The translations under genes were made by a program, and so were the position numbers. DNA of 64,000 bases, taken from positions 124,001 to 188,000 of the forward strand of contig NZ_BTHK01000004.1 of NCBI RefSeq assembly GCF_033242365.1, in the 5' to 3' direction. The stretch comes from Lachnoanaerobaculum sanguinis. Its GTDB lineage: Bacteria; Bacillota; Clostridia; Lachnospirales; Lachnospiraceae. Of the stretch, positions 17,591 through 27,695 are shown piece after piece. Under the pieces are notes generated by a model. It made no database searches. It was not told the origin of the DNA and was given only the letters and a program-made list of their open reading frames with translations. How positions within the stretch are numbered: position 1 is the stretch's first letter; each line of letters begins with the position of its first letter.

Positions 17591-20500
17591 CTAGCCTATA
17601 TATTCCGCTTTTGGTACAACTACAATACCGGCTGACTTGGAAAAATCAGTCTTGGTTGTAAACCCTACACCTGATCTAAGTTCTCCTGAAATTTCATTAA
17701 TCGGTAGTCCGTTCATGCTGTATTTGCCGTAGTCTACGACTTTACCTCCAAACTGCATTCCTATAACATCTTTAAGTGTTAATATAGTTGTACCGTCATC
17801 TTTCATTAAAGTCCTGTCGGATCTGATTGCTTCAAATAGGCTTCTGGCTCTTTGTCCCAAATCTACCAAATCTGTTTCAGTATTTTCTACTATCCAAAAC
17901 AAATTTCTTGCACAGTATATACTTGCTATTTTTGTAAGTGACTTAACCCAGTTTGCTTTGTTTATAGCATCTCTTGATATAACTTTTTCTATCATATTAT
18001 TCAGCATTGCGTCTGTCACTTCTTCCATATCAGGATTTGATGCCTTCTTTTCATTATATTCAAGTCTTTTTTGCTTTTTGACTTCAATAATCTTTTTATC
18101 TTCCGCTTCACATATACTGTTGATTCCTTTTACAAAATCTTTCAAGTTCCTGATGCACCAAAATACTTTTTTGATTTTATTTTTCTCAAATATATAGTCG
18201 TAAAGCAAATCTGCATCCTTAGGATTTTCGGTATCGATATTATTATCGGCTATAAATTTTAATATTCTATCTCTATAAGGTACTACCAACTTCATATATG
18301 AGCTTATCATCTCATCAACTGCATCACTTGGATTATCCACAAGCTTTGCGCCTATATTCACAGCTAACCTGTCAGATTTCTTTTCAAAATCAAATATGAA
18401 TACATCACCGAGCTTTGCCGCCATTGATACCGCTACATTGAAGCCGTTATCAGCCTCATCTAAATTGCTGCCCATAAATACATACTTATATACTCTGCGA
18501 AGATTTATACCTGCTATCTCATGTGCAATATCATCCGTATATCCTACAGGTATAAAATCACCCTTTTCCATACTTTTAGCCACATTACTTATATCGGCAA
18601 ACTCGGCTAAAGTTTTAGGCAGTTCCCCTGTAATTCGTCTTTTCTTTATTCCCCTATCTTTAAGTTCATCTGATTCAACACTACCGTTTAACTCCCTGCA
18701 TCTTGACTTTATCTTTTCGCTGATATCATCAATATTGCCATACGGCACAGCAGTCTGGAACTCCATTGTCCTGTCACCTAATTTGCAAAGTCCTCTTCCT
18801 TTTACATTTTCATCCGGCAGTATATCCGGATTCTTTATTCTCATGGAACATACATAGTCAAATTTATCATTCTGTACCAAACTTATTACATTTCTGAAGT
18901 ATTCTGACATCGCAGAATTAAATCCCTCAAAATCATTTTTTACTACTGAAACAACCACATATACTCCCAGATTCATTCCTCTCTGAAGTATCTTCAATAT
19001 ATTTGTTTTAGAATTCGGTACATCCTTTATAAAGTCATTAGCATTATCTATCAAAACTATTATTGAAGGTAACTTATCCTCAGGGTTATGCTTATTGTAC
19101 TGTTCAAAGTTTTCACCTTCAAACATTTCATCTCGCATTTCCATCTCTCTGACAATATCAACAAGCAGACTCTCTTTAAGATTTGTATCACTGTCTCTTT
19201 TAATCAACTTGTCTATATGCGGTGCATCCGCAAACCATGCCAAGGAATCGTTGCTGTATGATGCTATATAAAGTCTGACATCTTCCGGCGAGACAGTACT
19301 TATCAAAGAGTAGATATAAGTACACATAAATGTAGTCTTTCCGGTAGAAACACCACCATACAATAGAGTATTTCCACTCTTCTCAACATCGACTACCAAA
19401 GGATATTGTCCCTGATTCTCTATATCATCCACAAGTCCGACCATTACTCCCAGTCCGTTTTTGTCCTTATAACTTACTCCGTCAAATACAGACTCTTTAT
19501 AACCCGGTAAATCGTCAAGTTCAAGCATCTCAGGTAATAGCGGCATCCATAGGCTGAAATCTCTGTTATACCCGTTTTCTGCAGCTGTATTTGCCAAATA
19601 GTCTACTACCGCTTCCAACTGACTGTGCTTTGCCATATCAGGTAATTTCACACCGGTCAAACTTGCCACTGCAATCAAATCCCTTGCAATATTTGTACTA
19701 CCGCCTCTCATACTCGCTACATTCTTATATAAATCTATAAGATTCAGCATCTTTTTCTCATTATATGTATTTCTTTCATATATGATATTCTCGGCGGTAA
19801 TCAAATCAAAAATACTGTCCATTAATACTGTACTGTTTTGTACGTCGGTATTAACTTCTTCAAGTTTCAACCCTAGATTTGCTAAAGATCTGTCAACAAT
19901 ATTCACTAATGAATCAATCCAACGCTCTGCCTGCGCTTCAGCTCTCTTTCTTTTCTTAACGGAACCGACAATAATAGGCTTACCACTCTCTGAAAGCATT
20001 TTTGCAATCTCCAGATTATCATCCGTCTCCATATCGTCATACTCCGCCCCGCTCCATGCAGTTTGGAATAAATCAAATACTTCATCACTACCTACTTGTA
20101 GGTAGCCTCTACCGGACTGAGTTATAAAGGCCGCATCACTTCTTCCAAGCACCTCTGAGCTGTCCGCTTTGCTCTGCACTCTAAGACAAACCTTAAACTT
20201 GGTATTACTTCTTATATCCTCACTTACAACTCCGCTAGGTCTTTGTGTAGCAAGTATAAGATGTACTCCAAGGCTTCTTCCTACCTGTGATACGCTTACT
20301 ATCTCCTGCATAAAATCAGGCTGTTCTTTCTTCAGCTGTGCAAACTCGTCAATGACTATTATAAGATGTGGTACCGGAACTTTAGCCTCGCCGTTTTTAT
20401 ACAGTTTTGTATACTTATCTATATTGTTGACACCATATTCATTGAAAATTTTCTGTCTTCTTACATTTTCACTCTTTATAGATACCAAGGCTCTTCTTAC

Positions 20501-22816
20501 CTGATTTCCGGAAAGATTTGATATTTGATTGATCATATGTGGCAACTTGTCGAAAAGGTTTGCCATTCCTCCGCCTTTATAATCAATAACGAAAAATCCG
20601 ATATCATCCGGACTGAAATTAAGTGAAAGTGAAAGCATATATGTCTGTAATGTCTCACTCTTTCCTGCACCTGTAGTACCTGCCAACAGACCGTGAGGAC
20701 CATGATATTTCTCATTTATGTCAAGATACATATCTTGACATCCACTTTTTTGTCCTATCAAAGCTCTCATGCTTTCATATGTTCTTCCCTTTTTCCACCT
20801 GTCTATAGCTTTAAGTTCTTCCGGCTTCTTTACATTATACATTTCAAAAAATGTAAGCATTGACGGAACTTCACCGTCTACACCGGCTTCTTCAAGGCGA
20901 ACCTTTGAAAGCTGTCTCGCAAACTCCAACAGGTCATAGTCATATACCTTGTCAAACCTTACATCTACTCGCTTATCTATTTTTTGTACATCATATATTC
21001 CTGAGTAATTCGTAGTATTCTCAATAATATACTCACATTCATTAGGAAGATCATCATAATTCTCCACCATCAATACTGATGTGATTCCACACTTAAGCAA
21101 TGGATCATAAATATATTTTGCTATAATCTCATCTTCTAAGAGCTTACTGTTTTCAATAAATATAATATAATGTGGCTTCAAACTTATATTTTCTTCTTCC
21201 ACATCATTATTTTCAATCCTTCCTCGCAAAACCCTGGCTATCTCATAGCAAACTTCTCCTGCTGTATTTTTATTGCCTGCTATGAATCTTGTACTTCTGT
21301 CATCAGACCAGCTATGTGGCAACCATTTTGCAAATTCCCACTTATCCTTATCTATTTCTTTACTGTCATCATACAAAAAGACTGTTTTAACATCAAAATA
21401 ACTGTTTGCAGATACTATCTGTGCAACAAGATTATTCATTATTTGAAAGCACCCTGTCTTTCTCTCTCCTCCGATGACACCGATAAGCTTATTGTTTAAA
21501 AGATCTACACATATCGGAACATCTCTCAGTTTGCTATACTCATGTCTTATACCTCTTGCCTTTTCTTCAAGTTCATCATAATCCAAACTGAACTTTTCCT
21601 TAGGTACAACTATTTCAGCCTGAAAATCCACTTCTCCTATTCCGACTCTATGGCTTAGAAAATCTGTATGTCGATTATTTCTGTTCCAAAGTTTACCACT
21701 TGCTTCTATATCTAAAGGAGCAAAATAAGAGTATATCTCCTCCAATGCTTTTGTATTTTTATTATACTTATCTACTACTTCTTCACGCGCTTTATTCAGA
21801 TAATCTCCATACTTTCTAACTCTTTTTTCATTGTACTCTTTATCCATTTTCTTTGCATGACTCATATTTGTAAGCGCCCAAATAGTGCCTATTACGGCCG
21901 AACCCACAGATGTTATAATTCCGGTGTACATAAACGCACTGTTTCCACCTCTGGAAAAACTCATCAAAGTGGTTCCAAGCACCATAGGAATCATCATTGT
22001 CAGTGGTTGACCTATAACCATGTATAATGGTCTCTTTTCTGTTCTTCTCTCATCAGGAGGTCCTTCTATCTCAATAGGTTCGGTATCTATTTCCGGAATA
22101 AATCTTGGCGATCTGTGAAAAAGCTTATTATCTTCGCTCTTCACATTTACTTTTGCTACATAATCTCTCACATCTACTTTTACAAGATTGTTTGATATAA
22201 CGGCATCGTTCTTATTTCTTATTGCAAGGAAGTCTTTCATATAGATAAGTCTTAATCCGTAAATATCTATGCAGTCTCCGAATATAAGTACACACTCGGC
22301 ATCATCTGCCTTTCCGTATTCTTTTATTCTGTGACCGTTTATAAATGTACCGTTCTTTGATTTATCTCTTAATACAAATTCGTTGCCTCGCCTGTATATA
22401 CTGGCATGAAATTTTCCCACAAGCTTCATTCCGTCATAAGATATATCATTAGACCTATCTCGACCTATACTTATTTGATTCAATGTACTTATATCATACT
22501 TTTCTGTCTGTAATGCGTCGTTTGATACCTCACTTACAATTAATTCAAGTTGATAGTTTGACGAAAATACTATTGTCTTTCTGTCTCCGTTTTTGAGCTT
22601 ATAGACCTCGCTCTCTTCGCAGTCTGATTCTATTGTATAGTATTCCGACCTTTCAATGCTCCACTTTCTGTCCACTACCTCCAGATTCAGACTGATATCA
22701 TCTCCTATTTCAAATAATGCACCTTCAATTACAATACTGTAATCAGTATTATCCATAGAAGGTAAGAGATATTCTTTAAATGCAGATATTCCATAAACTG
22801 TTAAAACTAAGTTCAT
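17591..22816 (-). CDS. essC: EssC-type T7SS ATPase with FHA domain
   Basis: The motor of the T7SS, 1741 residues. The N-terminal region has an FHA domain (about 115-195, ISIGRDRSNDI and KSKNGTFINGHRI) after a less conserved FHA-like stretch. Two transmembrane segments lie at about 265-320. Three FtsK/SpoIIIE-type ATPase domains follow: the first with Walker A GTTGAGKSE (about 712) and Walker B HLIIVIDEFAQL, the second with GGVSTGKTT (about 1152) and IIVLIDNAND, the third with a degenerate P-loop (MGSNLDEADNGF, about 1455). This matches EssC/YukBA of Firmicutes in length and order. FHA domains bind phosphothreonine, which fits the kinase and phosphatase encoded upstream. Confidence 0.93.
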   Translation of the reverse strand: MNLVLTVYGISAFKEYLLPSMDNTDYSIVIEGALFEIGDDISLNLEVVDRKWSIERSEYYTIESDCEESEVYKLKNGDRKTIVFSSNYQLELIVSEVSNDALQTEKYDISTLNQISIGRDRSNDISYDGMKLVGKFHASIYRRGNEFVLRDKSKNGTFINGHRIKEYGKADDAECVLIFGDCIDIYGLRLIYMKDFLAIRNKNDAVISNNLVKVDVRDYVAKVNVKSEDNKLFHRSPRFIPEIDTEPIEIEGPPDERRTEKRPLYMVIGQPLTMMIPMVLGTTLMSFSRGGNSAFMYTGIITSVGSAVIGTIWALTNMSHAKKMDKEYNEKRVRKYGDYLNKAREEVVDKYNKNTKALEEIYSYFAPLDIEASGKLWNRNNRHTDFLSHRVGIGEVDFQAEIVVPKEKFSLDYDELEEKARGIRHEYSKLRDVPICVDLLNNKLIGVIGGERKTGCFQIMNNLVAQIVSANSYFDVKTVFLYDDSKEIDKDKWEFAKWLPHSWSDDRSTRFIAGNKNTAGEVCYEIARVLRGRIENNDVEEENISLKPHYIIFIENSKLLEDEIIAKYIYDPLLKCGITSVLMVENYDDLPNECEYIIENTTNYSGIYDVQKIDKRVDVRFDKVYDYDLLEFARQLSKVRLEEAGVDGEVPSMLTFFEMYNVKKPEELKAIDRWKKGRTYESMRALIGQKSGCQDMYLDINEKYHGPHGLLAGTTGAGKSETLQTYMLSLSLNFSPDDIGFFVIDYKGGGMANLFDKLPHMINQISNLSGNQVRRALVSIKSENVRRQKIFNEYGVNNIDKYTKLYKNGEAKVPVPHLIIVIDEFAQLKKEQPDFMQEIVSVSQVGRSLGVHLILATQRPSGVVSEDIRSNTKFKVCLRVQSKADSSEVLGRSDAAFITQSGRGYLQVGSDEVFDLFQTAWSGAEYDDMETDDNLEIAKMLSESGKPIIVGSVKKRKRAEAQAERWIDSLVNIVDRSLANLGLKLEEVNTDVQNSTVLMDSIFDLITAENIIYERNTYNEKKMLNLIDLYKNVASMRGGSTNIARDLIAVASLTGVKLPDMAKHSQLEAVVDYLANTAAENGYNRDFSLWMPLLPEMLELDDLPGYKESVFDGVSYKDKNGLGVMVGLVDDIENQGQYPLVVDVEKSGNTLLYGGVSTGKTTFMCTYIYSLISTVSPEDVRLYIASYSNDSLAWFADAPHIDKLIKRDSDTNLKESLLVDIVREMEMRDEMFEGENFEQYNKHNPEDKLPSIIVLIDNANDFIKDVPNSKTNILKILQRGMNLGVYVVVSVVKNDFEGFNSAMSEYFRNVISLVQNDKFDYVCSMRIKNPDILPDENVKGRGLCKLGDRTMEFQTAVPYGNIDDISEKIKSRCRELNGSVESDELKDRGIKKRRITGELPKTLAEFADISNVAKSMEKGDFIPVGYTDDIAHEIAGINLRRVYKYVFMGSNLDEADNGFNVAVSMAAKLGDVFIFDFEKKSDRLAVNIGAKLVDNPSDAVDEMISSYMKLVVPYRDRILKFIADNNIDTENPKDADLLYDYIFEKNKIKKVFWCIRNLKDFVKGINSICEAEDKKIIEVKKQKRLEYNEKKASNPDMEEVTDAMLNNMIEKVISRDAINKANWVKSLTKIASIYCARNLFWIVENTETDLVDLGQRARSLFEAIRSDRTLMKDDGTTILTLKDVIGMQFGGKVVDYGKYSMNGLPINEISGELRSGVGFTTKTDFSKSAGIVVVPKAEYIG

Positions 22817-22854
22817 TATGCACTCCTTTATATAATTTACTTAAAATTTTTATA

Positions 22855-23547
22855 CTATTTGATAGCAGTCACGGCAATCAGTGACAGATTGTCTCCGGCA
22901 CCGTTCTTATATGCTTCATTCTTTAAATTTTCACATGCCTTCTGTACTTTTTCATATACAAAGCTCAATCTTGCAGCATCGGATATTGACTCTTTTTCCA
23001 CATACTTATATATTCCATCACTCATAAGTAAAAATGCCGCCTTTCCGTCATAATCTAAGTATGTGGTATTAAGCATCGGAGTAGAAAAGAATCCTATCGC
23101 ATTCGTTATCTTGCTGTCTTTCTCATCCTCTACATCATCTTTAGTCAATGCTGTAAATGTCCTCGACTTTCCGTTCATCATATAACATCTACTGTCACCT
23201 GCCCATATTACTGCACATTGCCCAATGCTTATAACCAATACAACAACTGTAGCACCACACTCGTTGCCGTATTCTGAAAGTATCTCCTCATGACATTCTG
23301 TTAACTTTTCCTTTATAATGGCTACAATTTCTTTTATATCACTGATTTCATTGCTATTTACAGTACTCCATGCAATTTCCATTTTTTTACATACTTTAGA
23401 TGAAGCCACTTCACCGCTTTTCATACCTCCAACTCCGTCAGAAACCACAAATATTCCTGTTTTACCGTTATCATCGTAAAAAATAGCATCCTGATTTATA
23501 TTCTTTTTGCTGTTACCAATTTCACTGAAACCATAGCTTGAAATCAT
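22855..23547 (-). CDS. PP2C-family Ser/Thr phosphatase
   Basis: This 230-residue, cytosolic, metal-dependent phosphatase has the expected motifs: VVSDGVGGMKSGE for metal binding, WAGDSRCYMM, LLMSDGIYKYV and GAGDNLSLI near the end. The length equals the usual single-domain PP2C (PrpC/Stp type). It most likely removes phosphates placed by the kinase at 25282. Its start overlaps the end of the VWA-FHA gene by four bases, and essC follows after 38 bases. Confidence 0.92.
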   Translation of the reverse strand: MISSYGFSEIGNSKKNINQDAIFYDDNGKTGIFVVSDGVGGMKSGEVASSKVCKKMEIAWSTVNSNEISDIKEIVAIIKEKLTECHEEILSEYGNECGATVVVLVISIGQCAVIWAGDSRCYMMNGKSRTFTALTKDDVEDEKDSKITNAIGFFSTPMLNTTYLDYDGKAAFLLMSDGIYKYVEKESISDAARLSFVYEKVQKACENLKNEAYKNGAGDNLSLIAVTAIK

Positions 23548-25148
23548 CTTCTTACCTCAACAATAACATCTACATCACCTAACCTCATCTTCAACATATT
23601 TACTTTAATAAGATAACTTCCTGTTTCAGTAATATCTTGCCTTCCGATAAAGGTATGATTACTTGACTTCAAGTCTTTAATATATACATTGCCGTTTTCA
23701 TAATAAATCATGCAATGTTTTTTTGATACAGTCCTGTCTCTTAACTGTATATCCAAATCATCACCTCTACCGATAAGTATCGGCTTGGATATATTTATCT
23801 CCCAAGACCTACCCATCGCCTCTATGACAATAGTAGGTACTTTTTCTCTTTGTCCTACATTACAAGGTTTTGTATCTGCCCTGCTGAAATTATCATTTTC
23901 GATTATATTGTCATCTTCTCTTCTTTGAGGAGTTTCAGGTGTTTTTTGTATATCGGCTTCATAATTATTCGGTGTATTGGACGAAACTGCATATACTCTG
24001 TCTCTGACATTTCTCTTGTCACGATTTATAGGTGCAGGAGTATTCTGTCTTTGAACATTTTCAGCCTGCATTTGACTATTGCTTCTGCTTTTTTCTTTAT
24101 TTTGAAGATCGTCCAACACTTGCTGATATCCGTCATCTTTTTTCTTTACAAGATTCACAATCAATATTATAAGTAATAATATTATTAACACTGCTATAAC
24201 AATTATTATGATAAATGGTAAAGATTTATCCTTTTGAGATGAGCCGAACGGCATCTTTACGGTAGTAGATGCATCCAGGCTCAGTCCACCGTTTATCATT
24301 GAAATTTTTACACCTTTTTCAGAGCCGTCTTGCAATGACTTCGGTACCTTAATATCTACCCTACCTATATCTACCAATCTTTTAGAGAATTGTGAGGAAA
24401 TCTCATCAGGATTATTTATATCATTTACAGTCCAATATTCCGCTCCTGTAGTTCTTGCTATTGAATATAGATTCTCCAAATCTCCGTTATTTGATCCGTC
24501 TTCAGACTTACATCCAAATGTATATATAGGAAATGAGTTCTTATTTAACTGTGCTAACAACTCACTAACTTTGACACCGATTTCTTCATCGCTTGCACCG
24601 TCAGAAACAATTATTACTCTTCTAAAAATATTTTCTTCCTTTGTAGCATACTCCTTAGATAAATCATAAAGTACCGGCAGCAGGTATGCATCTTGATATT
24701 TATACTCCAAGGAATCTATAGCATTTTTTAACTGTGTATAGTCTGTTGTATCATTTACCTTATATTCTATGTTTTTTGAAAAGGTTGCAACAGATATCGA
24801 TTCATTAGGCAATTTATTTCCAACAACCCCTGTCAACAGCTCTGTTATTATCGGTCTGCTCTCCTCTGTAGTAGATAGGGAGTTATCTACCAATATCAAT
24901 GTCTCTATCTTTTCAGTATCACTAAGCGGTACTACATCTACATCCTTTATTTCCTTAGTACCTATCTGAGCTGTGACTTTCATATCACTTTTGCCCTGTA
25001 CATATAAACTTATACTGTCTTTGCCGACATATGATGACATAATATCACCCATCTCCTGTGCACTCACACAAAAAAGCATAAGTATAGTGAATATAAATAC
25101 AAACACTGATAAAGCCGGCAATTTGTTTCTTATTTTAGTATTGTTCAT
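23544..25148 (-). CDS. Membrane protein with extracellular VWA and cytosolic FHA domains
   Basis: The 534 residues begin with a signal-like hydrophobic stretch (about 10-31). A von Willebrand A domain follows (about 84-255) with an intact MIDAS motif DNSLS and IIVSDGASDEE. Next are a short beta region, one strong transmembrane helix (about 309-335) and a charged low-complexity linker. The C-terminal FHA domain (about 445-525) has ILIGRGDDLDI, SKKHCMI and LKSSNHTFI. Topology puts VWA outside and FHA inside, so it could link an outside metal-dependent contact to threonine phosphorylation inside. It is coupled to the 43-residue peptide gene upstream. Similar FHA proteins occur in clostridial T7SS loci. 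Confidence 0.88.
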   Translation of the reverse strand: MNNTKIRNKLPALSVFVFIFTILMLFCVSAQEMGDIMSSYVGKDSISLYVQGKSDMKVTAQIGTKEIKDVDVVPLSDTEKIETLILVDNSLSTTEESRPIITELLTGVVGNKLPNESISVATFSKNIEYKVNDTTDYTQLKNAIDSLEYKYQDAYLLPVLYDLSKEYATKEENIFRRVIIVSDGASDEEIGVKVSELLAQLNKNSFPIYTFGCKSEDGSNNGDLENLYSIARTTGAEYWTVNDINNPDEISSQFSKRLVDIGRVDIKVPKSLQDGSEKGVKISMINGGLSLDASTTVKMPFGSSQKDKSLPFIIIIVIAVLIILLLIILIVNLVKKKDDGYQQVLDDLQNKEKSRSNSQMQAENVQRQNTPAPINRDKRNVRDRVYAVSSNTPNNYEADIQKTPETPQRREDDNIIENDNFSRADTKPCNVGQREKVPTIVIEAMGRSWEINISKPILIGRGDDLDIQLRDRTVSKKHCMIYYENGNVYIKDLKSSNHTFIGRQDITETGSYLIKVNMLKMRLGDVDVIVEVRR

Positions 25149-25266
25149 CTATGTATTCCCTCATCTCTTTTTTGGCAAATGAATCACTCACTCCAAATAT
25201 AACTGCAACTATAATTGTAATTACAAACAGTACAGCTCCACCTAACATAAAATATATTCCAACCAT
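25135..25266 (-). CDS. 43-residue single-span membrane peptide
   Basis: The frame MVGIYFMLGGAVLF...EYIDEQY encodes one strong N-terminal transmembrane helix (about 5-26) and a charged cytosolic tail. GAGGTG lies five bases before the ATG. It starts 16 bases after the kinase gene and overlaps the next gene by 14 bases, so translation is likely coupled. Its place between kinase and VWA-FHA genes suggests a small subunit of the membrane complex. No family is recognised. Confidence 0.72.
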   Translation of the reverse strand: MVGIYFMLGGAVLFVITIIVAVIFGVSDSFAKKEMREYIDEQY

Positions 25267-25281
25267 AATTCACCTCATCAA

Positions 25282-27345
25282 TTATCTGAACCAACCGCCG
25301 CTTTTAAGCTGTTCCGCCATAGATGAAAGCTTTTTCATCTCTACATCATCCGCTTTCGCATTTTGATATAACTCCACAGCTTTATTATAATACTTTGCAA
25401 AATCCGAATAATTTCTGGACTCATTTGGCAGTCTGCTTTGTTCATCCGCTTCAAACATTGCATATCTCATATATGATTCATATTCATTTGGATACGTATC
25501 AATCATTTCATTTAGATATGTCCTGGCATTAGACATATCTCCCATATTCTGATAAACAATTGCTATATTACTGTATGTCCTAAGAGAGATATCTCCCATA
25601 TTCTTCAATTTGGAAAGGTATGTAGCCGCATTTTGATAATCACCCTTTCGTGCATACATATCCGCCATACTTTCAATCAAATAAGGACTGCTGTCTCCAA
25701 ATTCTCCTTCCCTATTCTTCATAAATTCAATAGCTTTGTCTACACTTTCATTACCCATCTTCTTATATGTATTTATCTCAAGAACCATATCTCTTCTTTT
25801 TACACTGTCATCAGTACTCAGCTCAAAAGCTCTTTCAAAACTTTCTATTGCCAAATCATAATTTGACTTTGAAAATTCTATCTCTCCCTTTGCCATCTGG
25901 ATTGAATCTTCCTCAAGTCCATGATCAACGGCATAATTCAGATATGTTATAGCATCTTCGGTATTTCCGTTCTTAGCTTCACTAATAGATATATCTCTGT
26001 AGAATAAAGGATTGGTTGTATTATACTCTATAGCCTTTTGGAAGTTTGCAATTGCACTCGAATAATCTTCATTTTCATAATAAGCATTTCCAACTATATA
26101 TAACATATTTCCAAGACTGTCTTTATCATCTTTAGTGATTACATCATACTTAGGACTGTCTATAGCATCAGTACCATATGATATACATTCATTGTACTTT
26201 CCTGACTTATATAAACTCTCAATCTTTGCCTCATACGCATCTATTCTTTTCGGTAATATACTCTGTGCTTCATCCAATAAACTGTCTATATCATAGTCTC
26301 CGTTACTTATATTGTCTCTAATTTCATTTATTACAGAATTATATTCTATATCCAATTCTCTTCTTCTAATAAAATATCCGGATACCATAAGGCAAACAGA
26401 TGTTGCAAACATAAGAAAAGTTATAGCTCTATGTCCTCTCCTTTTCCTCTTCAGCTCTATAAACCTGTCATCCAATTCAATGATATTGTCCAGAGCATCT
26501 AAAAGTTCTACACCGTTTTGATATCTGTCATCCGGATCTAGCTGCATCATCTTATCTATAATATGTGCAAATCCCGGGCTTATATTTACATTTTTATCTA
26601 AAATAGATTCATTATTCCAATAATGACTGCTGGGCTTCTTTCCTGTTATCAGTGTATATAGAGTAGCTCCCAAACTGTATATATCCGATCTCTCATCAAT
26701 ACCGTTTCCTATAGTATTTCTCATTATTGTAACTGCCTGAGATGTCCTGTCATCATATTCATTATTGTATAACTGTGCTCCCGTTTCTTCTAAATAGAAC
26801 CCGAAATCCGGGTATTGTTCGGGAGGTGAAAATCCGTTGCTTGTTCCCGTAGCATATGAGTTATCTCCGGTAATAGCCAGTGATATATTAAAATCGATCA
26901 AACATACATCTCCGTCCGGTTTTAACATAATATTTGACGGCTTTATATCAGAATGAATTATACTCGGCTTTCTGGTATGTAAATATGCCAATGCTCTTGC
27001 CAGTTGCTTTGCCCAGTACAATACCTGCTTTTGATTAAATCTCGGATACTTCTCTCGAACTTCCTCCAAGTCCTGTCCCGGAATCAAACTCATAACTGTA
27101 TAAGCCTGTCCGTCTTCCACAAAAAAATCAAATACTGTAGGTAGATTTTCCTGATGTAGTTGCTTTAAAACATCTACTTCCTCACGACCTCCGTTTTCAC
27201 TTTCTGTCAGATCTTTAAGCTTTTTTACTACCACATCAAGCTGCAAATTGGCATCAAAAGCTCTGTATACATCTCCATATCCGCCATGTCCCAATTTTTC
27301 AACTATTGTATATCTTTTTGCCAACACTTTCCCTATAAGTTCCAT
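25282..27345 (-). CDS. Membrane Ser/Thr kinase with C-terminal TPR repeats
   Basis: The 687 residues begin with a Hanks-type kinase domain (about 11-275): glycine loop G-H-G-G-Y-G, Lys41, catalytic loop HSDIKPSN (Asp133) and D-F-N at 151-153 in place of D-F-G. It appears catalytically complete. One transmembrane helix (about 305-325) leads to an external region with about eight TPR-like repeats (about 370-660). It is the first gene of the T7SS operon (AGAGG before the ATG). Its plan of kinase fold, one helix and outer domain recalls EssB, the pseudokinase of other Firmicutes T7SS, which is not otherwise seen here. Likely targets include the FHA partners downstream. Confidence 0.88.
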   Translation of the reverse strand: MELIGKVLAKRYTIVEKLGHGGYGDVYRAFDANLQLDVVVKKLKDLTESENGGREEVDVLKQLHQENLPTVFDFFVEDGQAYTVMSLIPGQDLEEVREKYPRFNQKQVLYWAKQLARALAYLHTRKPSIIHSDIKPSNIMLKPDGDVCLIDFNISLAITGDNSYATGTSNGFSPPEQYPDFGFYLEETGAQLYNNEYDDRTSQAVTIMRNTIGNGIDERSDIYSLGATLYTLITGKKPSSHYWNNESILDKNVNISPGFAHIIDKMMQLDPDDRYQNGVELLDALDNIIELDDRFIELKRKRRGHRAITFLMFATSVCLMVSGYFIRRRELDIEYNSVINEIRDNISNGDYDIDSLLDEAQSILPKRIDAYEAKIESLYKSGKYNECISYGTDAIDSPKYDVITKDDKDSLGNMLYIVGNAYYENEDYSSAIANFQKAIEYNTTNPLFYRDISISEAKNGNTEDAITYLNYAVDHGLEEDSIQMAKGEIEFSKSNYDLAIESFERAFELSTDDSVKRRDMVLEINTYKKMGNESVDKAIEFMKNREGEFGDSSPYLIESMADMYARKGDYQNAATYLSKLKNMGDISLRTYSNIAIVYQNMGDMSNARTYLNEMIDTYPNEYESYMRYAMFEADEQSRLPNESRNYSDFAKYYNKAVELYQNAKADDVEMKKLSSMAEQLKSGGWFR

Positions 27346-27626
27346 TACAAAACCTCTCCAACTATATTTGTCAAATCATGAATATTATTCCGCTTACAAA
27401 TACATTATTTTTTTCTAATATATATGTTATCATATATTATGATTTTAACAATATAATCTTATATATTACTTTATATTATGATAACCCTGTTATCTTATGT
27501 CATATAGTTATATTATGTATTTACATTCTTAATCTGTGTGATATTTTCATATTACTGCACGATATATTCCTACTTATTATATTATATATTACCTAAAAAA
27601 CAGTTTTTATTACATCCCTTAAAATG
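27346..27626. other. AT-rich divergent spacer
   Basis: This spacer lies between the kinase gene (minus) and a lipoprotein gene (plus). It is very AT-rich with runs of ATATAT. It must hold the T7SS operon promoter, but I cannot pick one reliably; a TTGACA at 27374-27369 is too close to the kinase start. Confidence 0.4.
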
Positions 27627-27655
27627 TTGACTAACCCATATCTTAGTAATATTCT
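27627..27655 (+). promoter_or_regulatory. Sigma-A-type promoter, duplicated at 31666
   Basis: TTGACT (27627-27632) and TATTCT (27650-27655) are 17 bases apart. They stand 41 bases before the lipoprotein start. The same boxes, spacing and most downstream bases recur before the paralogue at 31735. Confidence 0.7.
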
Positions 27656-27695
27656 TATATAAACAGTTGAGTTGTATTATACAATAAGGAGTATT

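Noticed and set aside
27369..27374. TTGACA on the minus strand upstream of the kinase gene as a -35 box
   Set aside because: A -10 box at normal spacing would fall on the ribosome site and start codon.
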